From Coriaria nepalensis (lineage: Eukaryota > Streptophyta > Magnoliopsida > Cucurbitales > Coriariaceae), in the NCBI GenBank assembly GCA_027186245.1, contig CP114493.1, positions 999,501 through 1,063,500 of the forward strand: a stretch of DNA of 64,000 nucleotides, written 5' to 3'. Shown here in pieces: positions 34,325-47,025 of the stretch. A program made the position numbers and the translations under genes. The notes under the pieces were generated by a model. That model was not told where the DNA came from. It made no database searches and worked only from the letters and a program-made list of their open reading frames with translations. Positions within the stretch are counted from its first letter, which is position 1. The number at the start of each line of letters is the position of its first letter.

Positions 34325-36600
34325 TACCACCCTATTGTTTCTTTTCGCTTCCTTCCCTTCCTTTATCCCCCTCTCCTCCACTAGCCTCCATTGCTAGGGG
34401 TGATCCCCCTCACCCATCCCAATCTAAATCGTTCTAGGATCTTCATGATTAGAATGGACTTGGATATCTAAATTATCATTTTCGATCCACAATTTATACG
34501 ATTTTGTCATTTTCTATGTTTTGATTTTAATTTAATTTAATTGAGTCCTTTAATTTTTATTCAATCATATTTTATTTTTATCCATAAGACCCAAAAAAAA
34601 AAAAAAATTTACTTGAAATCTTTTAACACCTTACGCTTAAATTATTCTTTTTTTTTTAAATAAAATTTCACTCTTCTTAAAGCAGATTCAGCTCTAGACC
34701 AATTCAGGCGGCCGTTGGGTGGCCGGAAAAAAAGTAAAAAAGATTGTGTACATTGAGTTAATAGATTAAATAAGTGTGGTTTGTGGATTTATCAATAAAA
34801 TTAAGGTTGTTGAAGTTGTTTTAGTGTTTAGTTTTAGCCTCCCCTAGATAAATAATTCCTAAATAATTTATTTTAATATTTATAATATAATTATATTTTT
34901 GTAATATAATAAATTACTATTTTAGTTTATTACATGAATTATTTATATATAATAAATATTATTTATAATTATGCCTTTTTTTTATTTTAATTATATTTTT
35001 CTATCAGTATTCGTTCCAACTACTTCTTCACCGCCTACCCCCACTCTATATTTAAACAACAAAGTTAAATATGCACTTAAAATATAAATTCATATTTAAA
35101 TTCGAGTTTAAATTTAAATGAAAATTCTATATGAGTTTTGAAACCATTAAAAATTGGGTTCAAAATTTAAGATTATCACAATATTTAGTATAAATAATTA
35201 ATTACATATCAACTTGTTAATTACTATTAAGATTAGAATGATGATCTTTATGTAGTAATGAAGATGAGACATGACTACTATAAAATATGTCATTGACTTG
35301 TATAGAATTTTGAGTTCTAGATGTTTCGTATAATAATGTTATATAAAATGAAATCGTGTGTATCCATAAACGTGCCTAATCATGCATGTCAGAGTTCGAC
35401 AAGATAATGTATCAACTATCCTTCTTCATGTATGTATATATATATATATATATATATACATTATAATAAAAGAGCACGTTATAAATGCTAAATTGCTAAC
35501 AAGTAAATAACACTCTTAAATTTTATATATATTTCATGTATATGTATGTATATTATAAAATTGGCACCAAAAAAAGAAAAAAAAAAAAGTAAACTATCAT
35601 CTTAAACGACGACGTTTGTCAAATGCTAAAATTGCCAACTGTTGTCGACTAAACAATTGAAAGATACTTAATCGTTTGAGTGTCTTCAATAGAAAAAACA
35701 AGATTTGCATAAAATAAAGTTAAAAATTTTACCCCTTATACTCACCTTTATTTTCGAATCCAAAATTTCTAAGGTACTACTTACCTTAGAGATCTTTAAT
35801 TTGGAGTTTGCATGCAAATGAGAATTTTGATTAAAATAAATAAATAAATTTTATGATAAATTTTTTAGTTTATATAATAATTAAATTTTATCATATATTA
35901 TATAATTAAATAAAAAATTTATATAACGATCAAAATTTGAATTAATATCCAATATTTTAAATGTATTTTTTAATGAATATGATTTATTTATTAATTTTAA
36001 ATTAATTCGATAAAAAAAATTATATAATTAATTTTTATTGAACTTGTCCATAATTTTTTATTTTTTTTCGTAAATTGGATCCACCCTACAAATTTATATG
36101 CTTTTATACTTAAAAAGCGAACCATAAATTTATTAAAAAAATCTAAACCGGATTATGTATTGAGTGAAACCTAAATGTGTCGATTAGATACATGTTGAAA
36201 AGAAATACAGATACATGTCACTTGTCGGATCAAGTCGACGAGAAGACGTTAAATTAAAGCAATGGTAACATTATGTGTCACTTCTAGAGAAATTAACCTT
36301 ACATATTACGTATGTGATCAAGCAATGTGTCGGCCCAGTCATTCACTTAGTAAGGAATCAAGTTCAAGCCCAAATTTTGATACCCACGAAAAAAAAAAGA
36401 AAACGCGTGCGGGTTCCTTAACCAGGTGGCCCATTAGCTTCCTAAATGGGCCCCATGAGGTTGGCCCACACGCTACCCTTCTTTTACCTTTTCTTTTCTT
36501 CTCCAAAATAACGAATTCGAATATCCGAGATTCTGAATAGTAAATACCCTTCTACGGTGTCACCTTACAGCGTTCAAGACTTTTCCAAATTTCATTGGTC
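33100..36600. other. AT-rich intergenic region
   Basis: No gene is supported. A poly-A plus (TA)n run lies at about 34278-34322, which also creates a meaningless Phe/Ile-rich open frame. TA runs lie at about 35432-35458. At 36430-36470 GGGCCC/GGCCCA motifs appear ahead of the PB1 gene. Confidence 0.5.
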
Positions 36601-36632
36601 TCTTGATGCCTTCCAAATTTCATTGCGTCCCC

Positions 36633-36640
36633 TATAAATA
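36633..36640 (+). promoter_or_regulatory. TATA box of the PB1 gene
   Basis: TATAAATA sits about 98 bp upstream of the ATG at 36738 and about 30-35 bp ahead of a plausible start of transcription. It is well placed for a core promoter. Confidence 0.55.
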
Positions 36641-36679
36641 GATATCAAAGCCTCTCCCTCTGGGTTTGAAACCAAACAA

Positions 36680-36724
36680 TCTCTCACCTCTCACCTCTCA
36701 CCTCTCACCTCTCACCTCTCACCT
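36680..36724 (+). repeat. 7-bp tandem repeat (CTCTCAC)n in the PB1 gene leader
   Basis: Six uninterrupted copies of a 7-bp CTCTCAC-type unit end 14 nt before the start codon, within the predicted 5'UTR. There is no ATG in the array. CT-rich leaders are common in plants, but a perfect 7-mer array is likely to vary in length. Confidence 0.85.
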
Positions 36725-36737
36725 AAGGAGCCAAGCC

Positions 36738-37436
36738 ATGAAATCAAACGTCTCAACTGAAACGGTTAAATTTCTTAGTAGCTATGGCGGGAAAATACTT
36801 CCTCGTCACACTGACGGAAAACTCCGTTATGTCGGCGGCCTCACCAGAGTACTTGCCGTCGATCGGTCTATTTCATTTGCAGGTTTGTTAGCTGCTCTCT
36901 CTCTCTCTCCTGTGTGTTCTGTTTGAATTTCAGTGAGTTTATGCGTTGATTTCGTTTTTGCAGAGCTAATGTTGAAGCTCGTAGAGTTCTGCGGCTCTTC
37001 CGTTAATTTAAAGTGTCAGTTACCGATCGGAGACTTAGAGACATTGATTTCCATAAAATCCGACGAAGACTTGGCGAATCTCATCGAAGAATACGATCGT
37101 GCTTCTTCTTCGTTATCTCATCCTCTGAAAATCAGAGCTATACTCACGCCGGCGAGATCTCTGAAGCGAATCTCTCCTCCGTCATCTTCTGCTCCGAGTA
37201 TCAACTACGCAGCTACCAAAGCGATTGAATCGGCTCCGAATTCTCCGTCGTACAGTTTCATCAGTCCGACCTCCTCTCCACAGTATGGATTCGTCCGTAG
37301 ATCTCGGACTCCGCCGATTAGGTACCACGTCGGCCGGAGAAACTGCCATGGATCTACCTGCTACTATCCTTGCCATATGCAAGGGCGCAGTATGGCGCCA
37401 GTGTTCTATGGCTCTCACCTTAATCGTTCTCAGTGA
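36738..37436 (+). CDS. Small PB1-domain (octicosapeptide/Phox/Bem1p) protein
   Basis: Two exons, 36738-36882 and 36964-37436, with intron GCAG|GTTTG...TGCAG|AGC. The sum is 618 nt (205 aa). The PB1 domain spans residues ~9-100: VKFLSSYGGKILPRH (basic cluster), GKLRYVGGLTRVLAVDRSISF, QLPIGDLETLISIKSDEDLANLIEEYDR (acidic OPCA-like part). The C-terminal half is Ser/Pro-rich (SPPSSSAPS) and ends with a Tyr/His/Cys-rich tail (CHGSTCYYPCHMQGRS). PB1 domains mediate protein-protein pairing; no catalytic domain is attached. It resembles the Arabidopsis At1g70640 group from memory. The partner is unknown. Confidence 0.88.
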
Positions 37437-37439
37437 ACG

Positions 37440-39150
37440 AGGACCTGTACAAACAACTACACAGTATAGAATTGCAGAACTCGTTTAGACGATGACGATA
37501 AAAATTAATAGAAAAAAGAAAGAGAAAAACATAGAGATTTTGGTTTTGATTTTGATTTTGTGATTGGATTGAGAATGGTGAAGCAACTTTTTGATTTGTT
37601 TGGATTCTTTTCCTCTGCCTCTGCAATGATCCCTTCCCGTTTGGGCAGAACTTCGCCGTTAGGGTTCCGTTTGATGCCGTTAGTGCCTATTAACTTGACG
37701 CGTGGCATCTGTTTCTGTTACATCGTCTTCGGCGCTAACAGTGTTTAGCCTAACGGACAATTTAAACAGAACTAGAAAATTCAGTGTATGTTTGCTGCTG
37801 ACACGCGGTTGTTTCTGTTGGCTACGGACACGGCTCAACCCGTGTATAACAACTTTATTTTATTAGTTTGTTTATATTTATTTTTTCCCTTTTTTTCCTG
37901 GTCGACATGAATTTCATTTATTTTTATTATTTATAATTTGACTAAGAAGAATACGTATTTGCTTAATAGTGTTGATTTTTTATTTGCAGGTCAATCAAGG
38001 GAAGAATCAGGTATCATGGGATTCGTCGGACATTTTGAAATATATTTTATATTTTGAAATATATTTTAAGAATATATTTATTATTTTTTTAAGAAAGAAT
38101 ATTAAATTATATTAAATTATTTTTTAATAATTATATAAAATATATTTAATAATTTAAAATTATATTTTTAATTTATTTTTTAAATATTGCTGCTGCAGCC
38201 TCCGGCGTTGGAAATATAGAATTTTTTTAATTATTTTTTTGGCACTAATATATTATTATAATTAATTTAAGTTATATCTACTTAAAAAAATAAAAACAAA
38301 TTTTAAAACGCATTTTAAAAGCCGTAGCCAAACATCTCATGCTGTTTTGGCTGCCAGAATTTATGAGTTTGGGATTATTAACATGTAGAATTTTAAAACA
38401 GAAAATTGTTTTCTTTTCAGGTTCACAAAACTTTTCGCCTTTTAAAAGCTATTAGTGTATTATTTGATGAATATATTAAAAATACTTAAAATGACCATTA
38501 ATTAATCAAAAGAAGTGTATTTGTTAAGGTTGCCTACAAACCGCCTAGAATTTTAAAATGGAGGCAAGAATAAAGATCTTTATTAGTTGAGCCTACTACT
38601 TGTTGGCATGTTGGCATGTTGGCATGTTGGTCGATACTTATTGATAGTGACAAAACAAAATTTGAAATTTTATGCCACAAAATGTGGACTTCGGAATTTT
38701 TTTTTTTAGAGATATCGATTTATTTTAATAATATATATATATTTTTTCAAAGATTCATAAAATCTATTATAAACATAATCTCTCTTTTCTAAGCATATGC
38801 TTCATAACAAAGCTCATGTCAATGTGGGACTGCTGCTTTGTTTTTATAAATGGTTGACTTTGAACGATCAGCTTTAAGACTATTTACTTCCGATTAAGCC
38901 ATGTCAATGTGGCACAATCACCCATAAGGTGTAAATACTCTAAAATTCCTCTTTGAATAGTTTGCTTAAGCTGTCAAGCATTTGAAGAAGTCCTCAGACA
39001 ATGATGATACAAAGAGCCTGATTGGTCAAATGCTAGTACTGGGTCTCTCCCTCTAGATCTCTATATCGAGTTATATTTATGTATCCCTACGTCTTCTATC
39101 TCTCTTCTCTCGCTGATAGGTCTCCGTTTCTCTTCATCAGTGCTCGCTTT
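37440..39150. other. Intergenic, AT-rich with repeat traces
   Basis: The 3' flank of the PB1 gene, then AT-rich sequence. An 8-bp tandem repeat (TGTTGGCA x3 plus a partial) lies at 38601-38630. The pieces at 38025-38070 and 38290-38350 repeat TTTTGAAATATATTTTA/AACGCATTTTAAAA-like words and may be old MITE sequence. No gene was seen. Confidence 0.45.
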
Positions 39151-39155
39151 TTGCC

Positions 39156-39227
39156 GTGGATGAAGAGTACGACCTGATCGTTTTAGAGACCGGTCTCGAG
39201 GAAGGCATTCTTAGCGGACTCAAAAGT
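39156..39227 (+). pseudogene. Rab GDP-dissociation inhibitor N-terminal fragment (gene relic)
   Basis: A 72-nt segment reads VDEEYDLIVLETGLEEGILS then GLKS. Plant Rab-GDI proteins begin MDEEYD, followed by a nucleotide-fold-like GTGLKECILSG motif. The initiator ATG is GTG here, and glycine and cysteine positions of that motif are changed. The frame then runs into CT-rich, intron-like sequence. No further GDI exons were found downstream. The preceding ~70 nt (TCTCTTCTCTCGCTGATAGG...) look like a transcript leader, so a leader plus first-exon piece was probably copied here. Confidence 0.6.
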
Positions 39228-39429
39228 ATTTTCTTCTTCTTCTCTCTCTTTCCCTCTCTTCAATTATTCCTTGGATCTGAGAATATTTTGCATTTCTCTA
39301 GTTGATTATGATTCTGGAAAAATTTTACGTATACTCTATTTTGATTTTGATTATTGAAAAATTAGCATCCGGAGGCTAACCGATGATCATGATAGGGATA
39401 TAGCGTACTTACTGAATTTGCAAGAGTAA

Positions 39430-40650
39430 GAATATGAGCTCCTGACTTCTTAGATCTATTTGGAGAAGTGGCCTGTGATTCATCACGCATTGTTTGATCA
39501 TGCATTGTTAAGGTTTTATTGCAAATTGTTTACGAAAATTCCTCAAAGTCTTAAATCATTGATATTATCAATCACTTTTTGGAACCTAAAACTGATGAAT
39601 GTTCGTTCATTTGAAAATTATATTTTTGAATAGTTACGAATATTTTTTATAATTATTAAAAATAAAGACATAATATTATAATATATTAAATTATGTTTCA
39701 CAAAAAATATATTTTTATTAAATAAGTTTCAAAACGTATTTTAAAACATGAGCATAAACATCTTCTTAATATTAATTTTTTTAATTTAAAATAAATATTT
39801 TTCTGTTTATTTTCATAAATATTAAAATAAGTACATTTTAAACATATTTTATTTATAAGCATTTTTTTTTAAAGCATGGATTCAAAATAGCTCCTCTTCT
39901 GTAGTGGGCTTGGCCCAGTCAAGTGTGGAAATGGAATTGATTCAATCTTGGGCCAAAAAAGTCTTGAAACCTGCGCTGGCCTACTGGGATTGGCCCAGTT
40001 CTTGAAAGGAAATGACTGATCAAAGAAAGGTTCTTACAGTATGTGAAAATCATGTATTTTCATTTGTAAATAATATTAACTCAATTATTTTACCTAAGTT
40101 TAATATTTTCTTACTCTTCTTATTATTTTCCTTCTAACAAATATTATAAACCAGTGTTTTATTCATTTACTTATTAATTTTTAAATTACAATTTATTTAC
40201 ATATTCAGGATTCTCGTCATTAAGGAAAGTTAAATTTATATATAGAAAAACCGCCTAAACTAAGGTACGCCTAAACTAGTTGCAGATTAATTCGTTGTCA
40301 AATAATTATTAAATAATATATTTATTTTATTTTATCTAATTTTTATCTTTTCATTTTTTTTTTAATTTAATTTTTGTCTCACTATTAAAAAAAAAGAGTC
40401 TAATATAACAGTTACATGTAGACATCAAATCATAATTTTGTACGATCTCATAATTTGAAAAATCTAATGTAACAGTTAACATGTCAGTGTTCTAGAAAGA
40501 ACCCATCTAGAATGTGCAGCAAGGGGACACTATAAGATACTGTGGATTCCATATTCGTAAGATCAGTTCATCGTGGATTCTATAATAAGATAAATGAACG
40601 GATGAACTACTCCATTAATATATTGGCAATTCATAAGTATCCGAAAGATT
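39430..40650. other. Intergenic, AT-rich
   Basis: No gene was seen. GGCCCA/TGGGCC motifs cluster at about 39905-40000 (four in about 100 bp) without an obvious adjacent coding start. The rest is AT-rich spacer. Confidence 0.4.
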
Positions 40651-40656
40651 AAGGGA

Positions 40657-41326
40657 TTGTTTGGTTTTTTTAAGAGGGTCAGAATAAAAATAAGAATAAT
40701 AATAAATTATAATTTTAAGGGAAAATTTTTATTATTTTCAACAATTTTATTATTTGATAGTGAAGTGGAGACTTTAATATGAATGAGCATTTTTAATCTG
40801 ATTTGACTGATTTAATCTTGATTGGATCGATCGGATTTTAAAAAATATATAATAAATTTGGTTGGATCATCCGACTAAATTATTAACGGACTTTTAGGTT
40901 ACAGTCGGATTGGATATCCGAATGTCACTCGAATTACCTTTATGATCGAATCGGATTTAAGAAAAAAGAAAAAAAGAAAAAAGAAAAAAAAATTAGATCA
41001 TCTGATCTGATCCGATCCGATCGATTTTTTTTCGGTTGAATCGGTCGGATATAAAATTGGAAATGATAGTTGATTCGCAGGTTGGATACGAAGGTCAGAT
41101 AAAGTTGAAATTTATTTTGAGGAATGGGTGAAAATGCATTAGCCAAATTTTGTCAATCTCATTTATTATCTACTCTTCCCTTATCAATCATCATTTCCTA
41201 TTTTTTCTATTTTAGAGAATGAAATTGATTCTTAAAAATGAATTTTAGGAAACCAAACAATGGAACGATAATCAAATCGATTAATATTCATTCTCATTCT
41301 TACTATTTCTAAAAAATTAAAAGACC
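40657..41326. mobile_element. MITE-like element, copy B, related to the 17.9-kb element in inverted orientation
   Basis: The left end TTGTTTGGTTTTTTTAAGAG and the reverse complement of the right end GGTCTTTTAATTTTTTAGAA match imperfectly, running into AGAATAAGAAT/AGAATGAGAAT. The interior (about 40790-41065) carries GTCGGATTGGATATCCGA and GATCCGATCGAT, matching the reverse complement of the core at 18060-18310. A further internal CCAAACAATG-type end copy near 41256 suggests a nested or rearranged structure. It is non-coding. Confidence 0.55.
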
Positions 41327-41329
41327 ATA

Positions 41330-43250
41330 AAATAATAATAAATATAATTTTATAATATATTAGTATATTATATTATTATTATTATTTAAAATTTGATTAT
41401 ATGAATTAAAAATTTGTATTTAAATTATATAAATATTAAAAAATTAATTAAATATTGTATATAAATAAATTTATAAAAATTAAATTATAAAAAAATAAAA
41501 GAGTGAATTAACCGAAAGGTTATCATAATTCAATTACAGAACAAGCACTTATTTATAACTTCATTTAAATGAAATGTCTATGGACAAGTAAAAGAAGGAA
41601 ACGTGTACCGTAACTTAGTCATTGAGGCTTGAAGGGTCTTAAATCATGGGTAATTAATTAAGGTGGATTCCAGCAAGCACGTGTTTAGTAATGACGATGA
41701 AGTAGTGGCGGTGACAGTAACGATGAAAGTATGATGAATGAGTTGAGGAGGTGGTAAGCAATAAAGAAGGAGTGTTGATGGCAACGACAACAAAGTTCTG
41801 GTGGCCATGGCATAATGAAAATATAGAAATTAAAAAAAATAAGAGATAAAATTTTATTTTATAAAAATTAAACGGAAATTTTTTAAATTTATTAAGAGAT
41901 AATATGAGAAATGACTATCAATAAACTTCTTAAAGAATAACAACACACATCTCACATTTGGATCATACACGAGAAACCGACTCCAAGATTCGTAATTCTC
42001 CCGATTGATTAGTCTTTTTAGTATATGCTCTTCCTAATTCCTAACCGTAACATCAAATGACGATCGATTCCGTGAAACTTATCATGAGATTCAAACTGTG
42101 AAGGATTGAGATTACTTGTTTTGTCTTTTTTTCACAACTTATCCGGATCATACTACCGTGGGCCTATTTGTAATTAGATCAAGATAACATCTTCATTATT
42201 TGTTTATCCATTTATGTATATTTTAGGACCCGGTTCGGTTTTTTCGGTTTCAATTCGGTTTTAAAATTGGTCCGGCCTAATGATTACTAATAGAAAACTG
42301 ATAAACATAACTATTGTTATCGTAATTGTAAAAGGCAGAAATTATATAATTGTTGAATTGCTAAGTTGAGAAAAAGGTAAGGAATTCGATAGAGAGGGAC
42401 GCAACGACCCATTTCTCAAGTCTCAAAGTAGGACATATCAATTAATTACATATTTTTTTTATGATAAGTTTTTAGATATATTTGATTTATTATAGATTAA
42501 TTAATTATAATTATAAGTATTAATTTTTAATTCAAAATAATTTACTCATAAAACTATTAGAAATTAGTTTTTTATTTTTTATTTTTTATTTTTTCACTAA
42601 ATTGTATAAATTTTAGAAACTATTAGAAATTAGTTTAAGCTCCCATTTTTTTTTTAACGAAACTTGGTTTTACCTCAAATTTTCTTTAGTGTTGTTAGAT
42701 TAGATCACGTGTTTGATATACAGTAAAATCTCGATAAACTAATAGTCTCGTAATTGAATAAATTTATTAATTAAGTTAAATATTAAATTATCGAAAAAAA
42801 TTAATATATTATCTTATAATTAAGATTATAAATTAATAATCTTATGATTGAAGAATAATCAAAAGAAAATATTAATAACTATAAGTAACACTAAATTTGA
42901 GACTCGGATAATCCTCGAATAAACTTAGTTTATGAAGCATGAAACTTAGTACAAAACCCATATATATATATATATACACTAAACTTTTGAAGTATGAATG
43001 CGAAGTCAATCTGACATTGTATTTCTTGGACAAACATTTCACCATGTAACATCGTAACGGATCGATGCTATGCTGTCCATTAATTGGTCAATCACACAGG
43101 TTCCACAGAATTCCTCCAAACCCGGCATGTAATTCTATCATCTCCCCTCTCCATCACTTTTCTCGCCTGAAACTAGAAAAGCCTTCTTTCTTATTCTTCT
43201 TCACATTTCTGTTCTTTTGTCCAACTCTCTCTAATCTAATTCACTCTTCC
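41330..43250. other. Intergenic between MITE copy B and the PIRL gene
   Basis: AT-rich. A GGTTCGGTTT/CGGTTTCAATTCGG block at about 42230-42275 and a block rich in TAATTAATAAATTTATTAATT words at about 42720-42890 resemble terminal/internal parts of short plant DNA transposons. (TA)n lies at about 42960-42976. No gene was seen. Confidence 0.4.
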
Positions 43251-43257
43251 CGCCATC

Positions 43258-45910
43258 ATGGATCCGAACCCTAAAAGCTTCCCTATGCTCTCCTACGTCA
43301 TGAAACGAATCCCTGCCATCGGGCCTCACTTTGGCGCCTCCACAACGGCCGATTCCTCCTCCGGTCCGATCGAAATCGACATCGAACAGCCTTCCACTCT
43401 GCCGCCACCAGCACAGCCGCCTCCCGATCCTTCCTGGTACTCGTCCGATCAAATCTCCGACCACATGCGGCATCTAACGAATCCGAAAGTCCTTGAGGCT
43501 ATGACGCGCGCCGTAGGCGACGTGGCTCAGACCCGATCCGTACTCAAAACTCTCGGTGAGCGACCTGATCATGAGACTGTAGACGCGGCGAAAGCAAGGC
43601 TCTCTGACATCGAACACAACCTGTCCAAGCAGCTCGAGGAAATCGTTCTCTCTCCTCGTCCGGCTGATATTGAGCGCCTTGAGTATCGAGCTCACCAGGC
43701 GGAGAAGGAGACAGATGTACGGAAATCTGCGGAGAGAGAGAAGCAGGTGTGTAAGGCTGTGCTTCAATTGGATGAAATGCACGACGCGTATGAGAAGTTG
43801 TTGAGGCAAGCGGAGGAGAGGCTTGTGAAGATTTACAAGTCGGCCGAAGCAGGTGAGGAGCAGGTTTTGGAGGAGGAAGGGGAGGGGGAGAAAGTGGTTG
43901 TGAAGGAGGAGATTAATGAGGAAGTGGTGGGGATTCTTCATGAGGCTAATGGGAAAGCTCTGGAGCGGGTGGATCTTTCTGGCCGGCAGCTTCGGTTTCT
44001 ACCGGAAGCATTTGGCCGGATGTCTGGATTGGTCGTCCTCAATCTTTCAAGCAATCAGCTTCAGGTTAATGTGCTTCATTCTTGCCGTAATTGAACTGTT
44101 TGAGTTGTTTCTGATTAACTTGTATAAGGGAGATGGTTTAGGAGCTTTGTGTTAATTTGGTGGGCAAAGCTTTAAATCTGCAATTTAAGTTTACTTTAAG
44201 TGAAATTTGGGAAAACTATATTTTGATTAGTTTGTGAAATGGACTTTAGAATTTGAGTTGTGAACACCTGAAAGTCCGGAAATAGAATTTCAATGTCTTA
44301 CCCAAATGAACCCAAGAAGGCTACTGGCTATTTACCTTTGTGATTGGTTAAAGGCAATGATATTCTAAACTGTAGGTAAGTATGTTTTTCGGTTCGCAGG
44401 TTGAATTCATTTAAGAGATGAATGTTTCGATTAATCAGTTCTGCATGAGACTCCTTTGTCCATTAGGTCCTGTTATTTCCATATCTACAAACTGTATGTT
44501 GAATATGGCTACTGTGAAGCACACCAACTTCCTGATATTTATCTTTTCATTGTGTTGGGTGGCTATCAATATCGCTATTAGGTTTTAGAATCTATCTGGA
44601 TGAATTATACAATCTAACATTGTAACAATGATCATGGGTAAATTTGGACTAGACTTATGGCAGGTTAGGATAGATTGTGTTTTAGATTGTTCATATGAAT
44701 CTGTTAACTTGCATGCGCAGAATCGCAGATATTAGCTTACTACATTTTGAGCATTCAGTATGTTTCACTTTTACCCCATTAACCTATCTAATGGTAACAG
44801 GTCATTCCTGACTCCATAGCCGGTTTAGAAAAAATTGAGGAGCTGAATGCATCTTCTAATCTGTTGGAGTCACTTCCAGACTCGATTGGCCTGTTGCAAA
44901 AGCTCAAACTCTTGAACGTCTCCGGGAACAAGCTAAAAGCCCTTCCCGACTCCATATGCAGTTGCAGGTACTAGATGTAGTTTAGCTTTCTTGTTTGAAC
45001 AACTTATTTCTATATATGCACATATCTTCATTTATGGGGACCGTTTTGGTCCAATTTCCAACTTCAGTTTAAATCATTTGCAGTTTGTACAAACTGTATT
45101 TTGGTAAAGAAAGTGAGTTTTGTGCAAGCTGTGAGTTCACATTTGGGTTTTGAGACAAAAAATTAAAATGCTAAATCAAATGGCGTTAGACTTGCAGTAA
45201 CTTTCTCTGTCCATATATATAAGTTCTAAGATTTAATTTCTGTATCTGTGAATGATGTTAGGTCACTAGTGGAGTTGGATGTGAGCTTCAATGATCTCAC
45301 ATACTTGCCAACAAACCTCGGCTATGAGTTAGTCGACTTACAAAAGCTATCGATTCAACTAAACAAGCTCCGGTCCATTCCCTCTTCTGTCTGTGAAATG
45401 AGATCTCTCCGCTTCTTAGATGCTCACTTCAACGAAATTAGAGGCCTTCCCCTTGCCATAGGGAAACTAATAAACCTAGAATATCTCAACCTAAGCAGTA
45501 ACTTTAGTGACTTAAAAGAACTCCCAGATACTTTTGGAGACTTAACCAACCTGCAAGAACTCGATCTGAGCAACAACCAAATCCGGGCCCTACCCGATAC
45601 TTTTGGGCGTCTAGACAATTTGAAGAAACTCAACTTAGAACAGAACCCGATTTTTATTCCACCTCCAGAAGTTGTTAATGACGGAGTGGAAGCTGTTAAG
45701 ATCTTCATGGCAAAGAGATGGCTCGAGATTCTGGTTGAAGAAGAGAGGAAGAGCATGGTTGAAGTACAAGAACAGAACCAGCAGAAGGGTTGGTTGACTA
45801 GAAGCACTTCTTGGTTGAAGACTTATGCTTCGGGTGTTTCTGGAAGCGTTGCAGAATATATTGGTAGTCCTAGGACTCCTAGGGACCCGTATCTTGATCA
45901 GCAGCTATGA
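43258..45910 (+). CDS. Plant intracellular Ras-group-related LRR protein (PIRL1/PIRL9-like)
   Basis: Three exons: 43258-44064, 44801-44967, 45262-45910. The sum is 1,623 nt (540 aa). The N-terminal ~235 residues hold a Pro-rich stretch ([11 protein letters not shown]) and a long predicted coiled coil ([20 protein letters not shown] ... [13 protein letters not shown]). About ten LRRs follow from ~237: [103 protein letters not shown]. The C-terminus is a helical tail ([20 protein letters not shown] ... GSPRTPRD). This layout is that of the plant PIRL family, cytosolic relatives of animal SHOC2-type Ras-group LRR proteins with roles in pollen. Group membership is sure; the exact member is from memory. 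Confidence 0.92.
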
Positions 45911-47025
45911 TATTGATGGAGAAGCTGTTTTCGTTTCTTGGCCATATAATCCTTGGTTGCTTGACATTCAATTTTTTGATGAAAAAATATCAAATGGATG
46001 TCTTTTTCCACTTTCACTTATCTCTGTTCTAGTCTCGGAGAGAGAAAAATATAAGAACTTTGGTATCTTTTTCTTCCCCTGTTTTCAATTCAAATTTTGT
46101 GCAAAATGGGTAGAGTTTGGTGTGTGGTTTCTTCCACTTTTTAAAACAGTGAGTTGACCGGGGAAAGTAAAACCATGTAAATGAAAATTTCTTGCTACCC
46201 AAACAGTTGATAAGAAATACGGTCAATTTGTTATGTATATGATCTCTTGCCTGAATCTTCTAAATATCTCTGTCTATTCTGCATTTGTTATACAGTCTGA
46301 TGTATTATATACCCCACAGGCTTAGTGGTCTTCATTGTTATACCAATACAATCCATTTGTTACTCTTATTGCACTAACTATAAGTGGTTGGATACATGGA
46401 TCGTTCTTCAATTGAATGTGTTTTTTAGTGTGACCTCTTAGAGGACCACTAAGCTGTTGAAGAAACAGTTTCTGTGTGCATGCCAATGCTGAGACCACAA
46501 GGCATGTATAGTGTACATGAATTAAACAGTAATAGTTTTTAATCATTTGTCCATACTCCAACAATCTAATACAAGACCAGCTCTTCTTTATACGTTATAG
46601 GACTAACATTATTATCTTTGGGCATTTGTCTTTTAGTTAAATTATATCATATATTATATGGTTAACAGATACATTTATATAGTTATGAGAATTCAAACCA
46701 ACATTTATAATCTTGTTACGGATCGTCAAATATCTTAAAGCTCGTCAATCAGTTCCACTGCATACAGTATTCTATAGAGGAAACTAACCCATAACTTTAT
46801 GGTTCCTTAATTATACTAAAGCATTATCTTATATTTTAAAACCCTTCCTCACCCACCTCCCCATGTGAATCCACATGCTCCCCAATTCCTTTCCAACCCC
46901 CAACCCCCTCCCCACTACATCTCTCTTCCCCTTCTTCAGACCACATTGTCATCTTCTTCAAATCCAAAACAACAACAATAACCTCAACGGTGCTGTTCTC
47001 GATCCTTCTTTCGATTTCTGGATCA

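Noticed and set aside
34169..34381. 70-codon frame rich in Phe, Tyr and Ile
   Set aside because: It is produced by a poly-A plus (TA)n run.
36680..36724. Regular short repeats considered as a CRISPR-like array
   Set aside because: Units are 7 bp with no spacers, and the host is a plant; it is a simple tandem repeat.
43474..43941. 155-codon frame on the minus strand
   Set aside because: It is antisense to PIRL exon 1, Leu-rich because of the complementary coiled-coil codons.
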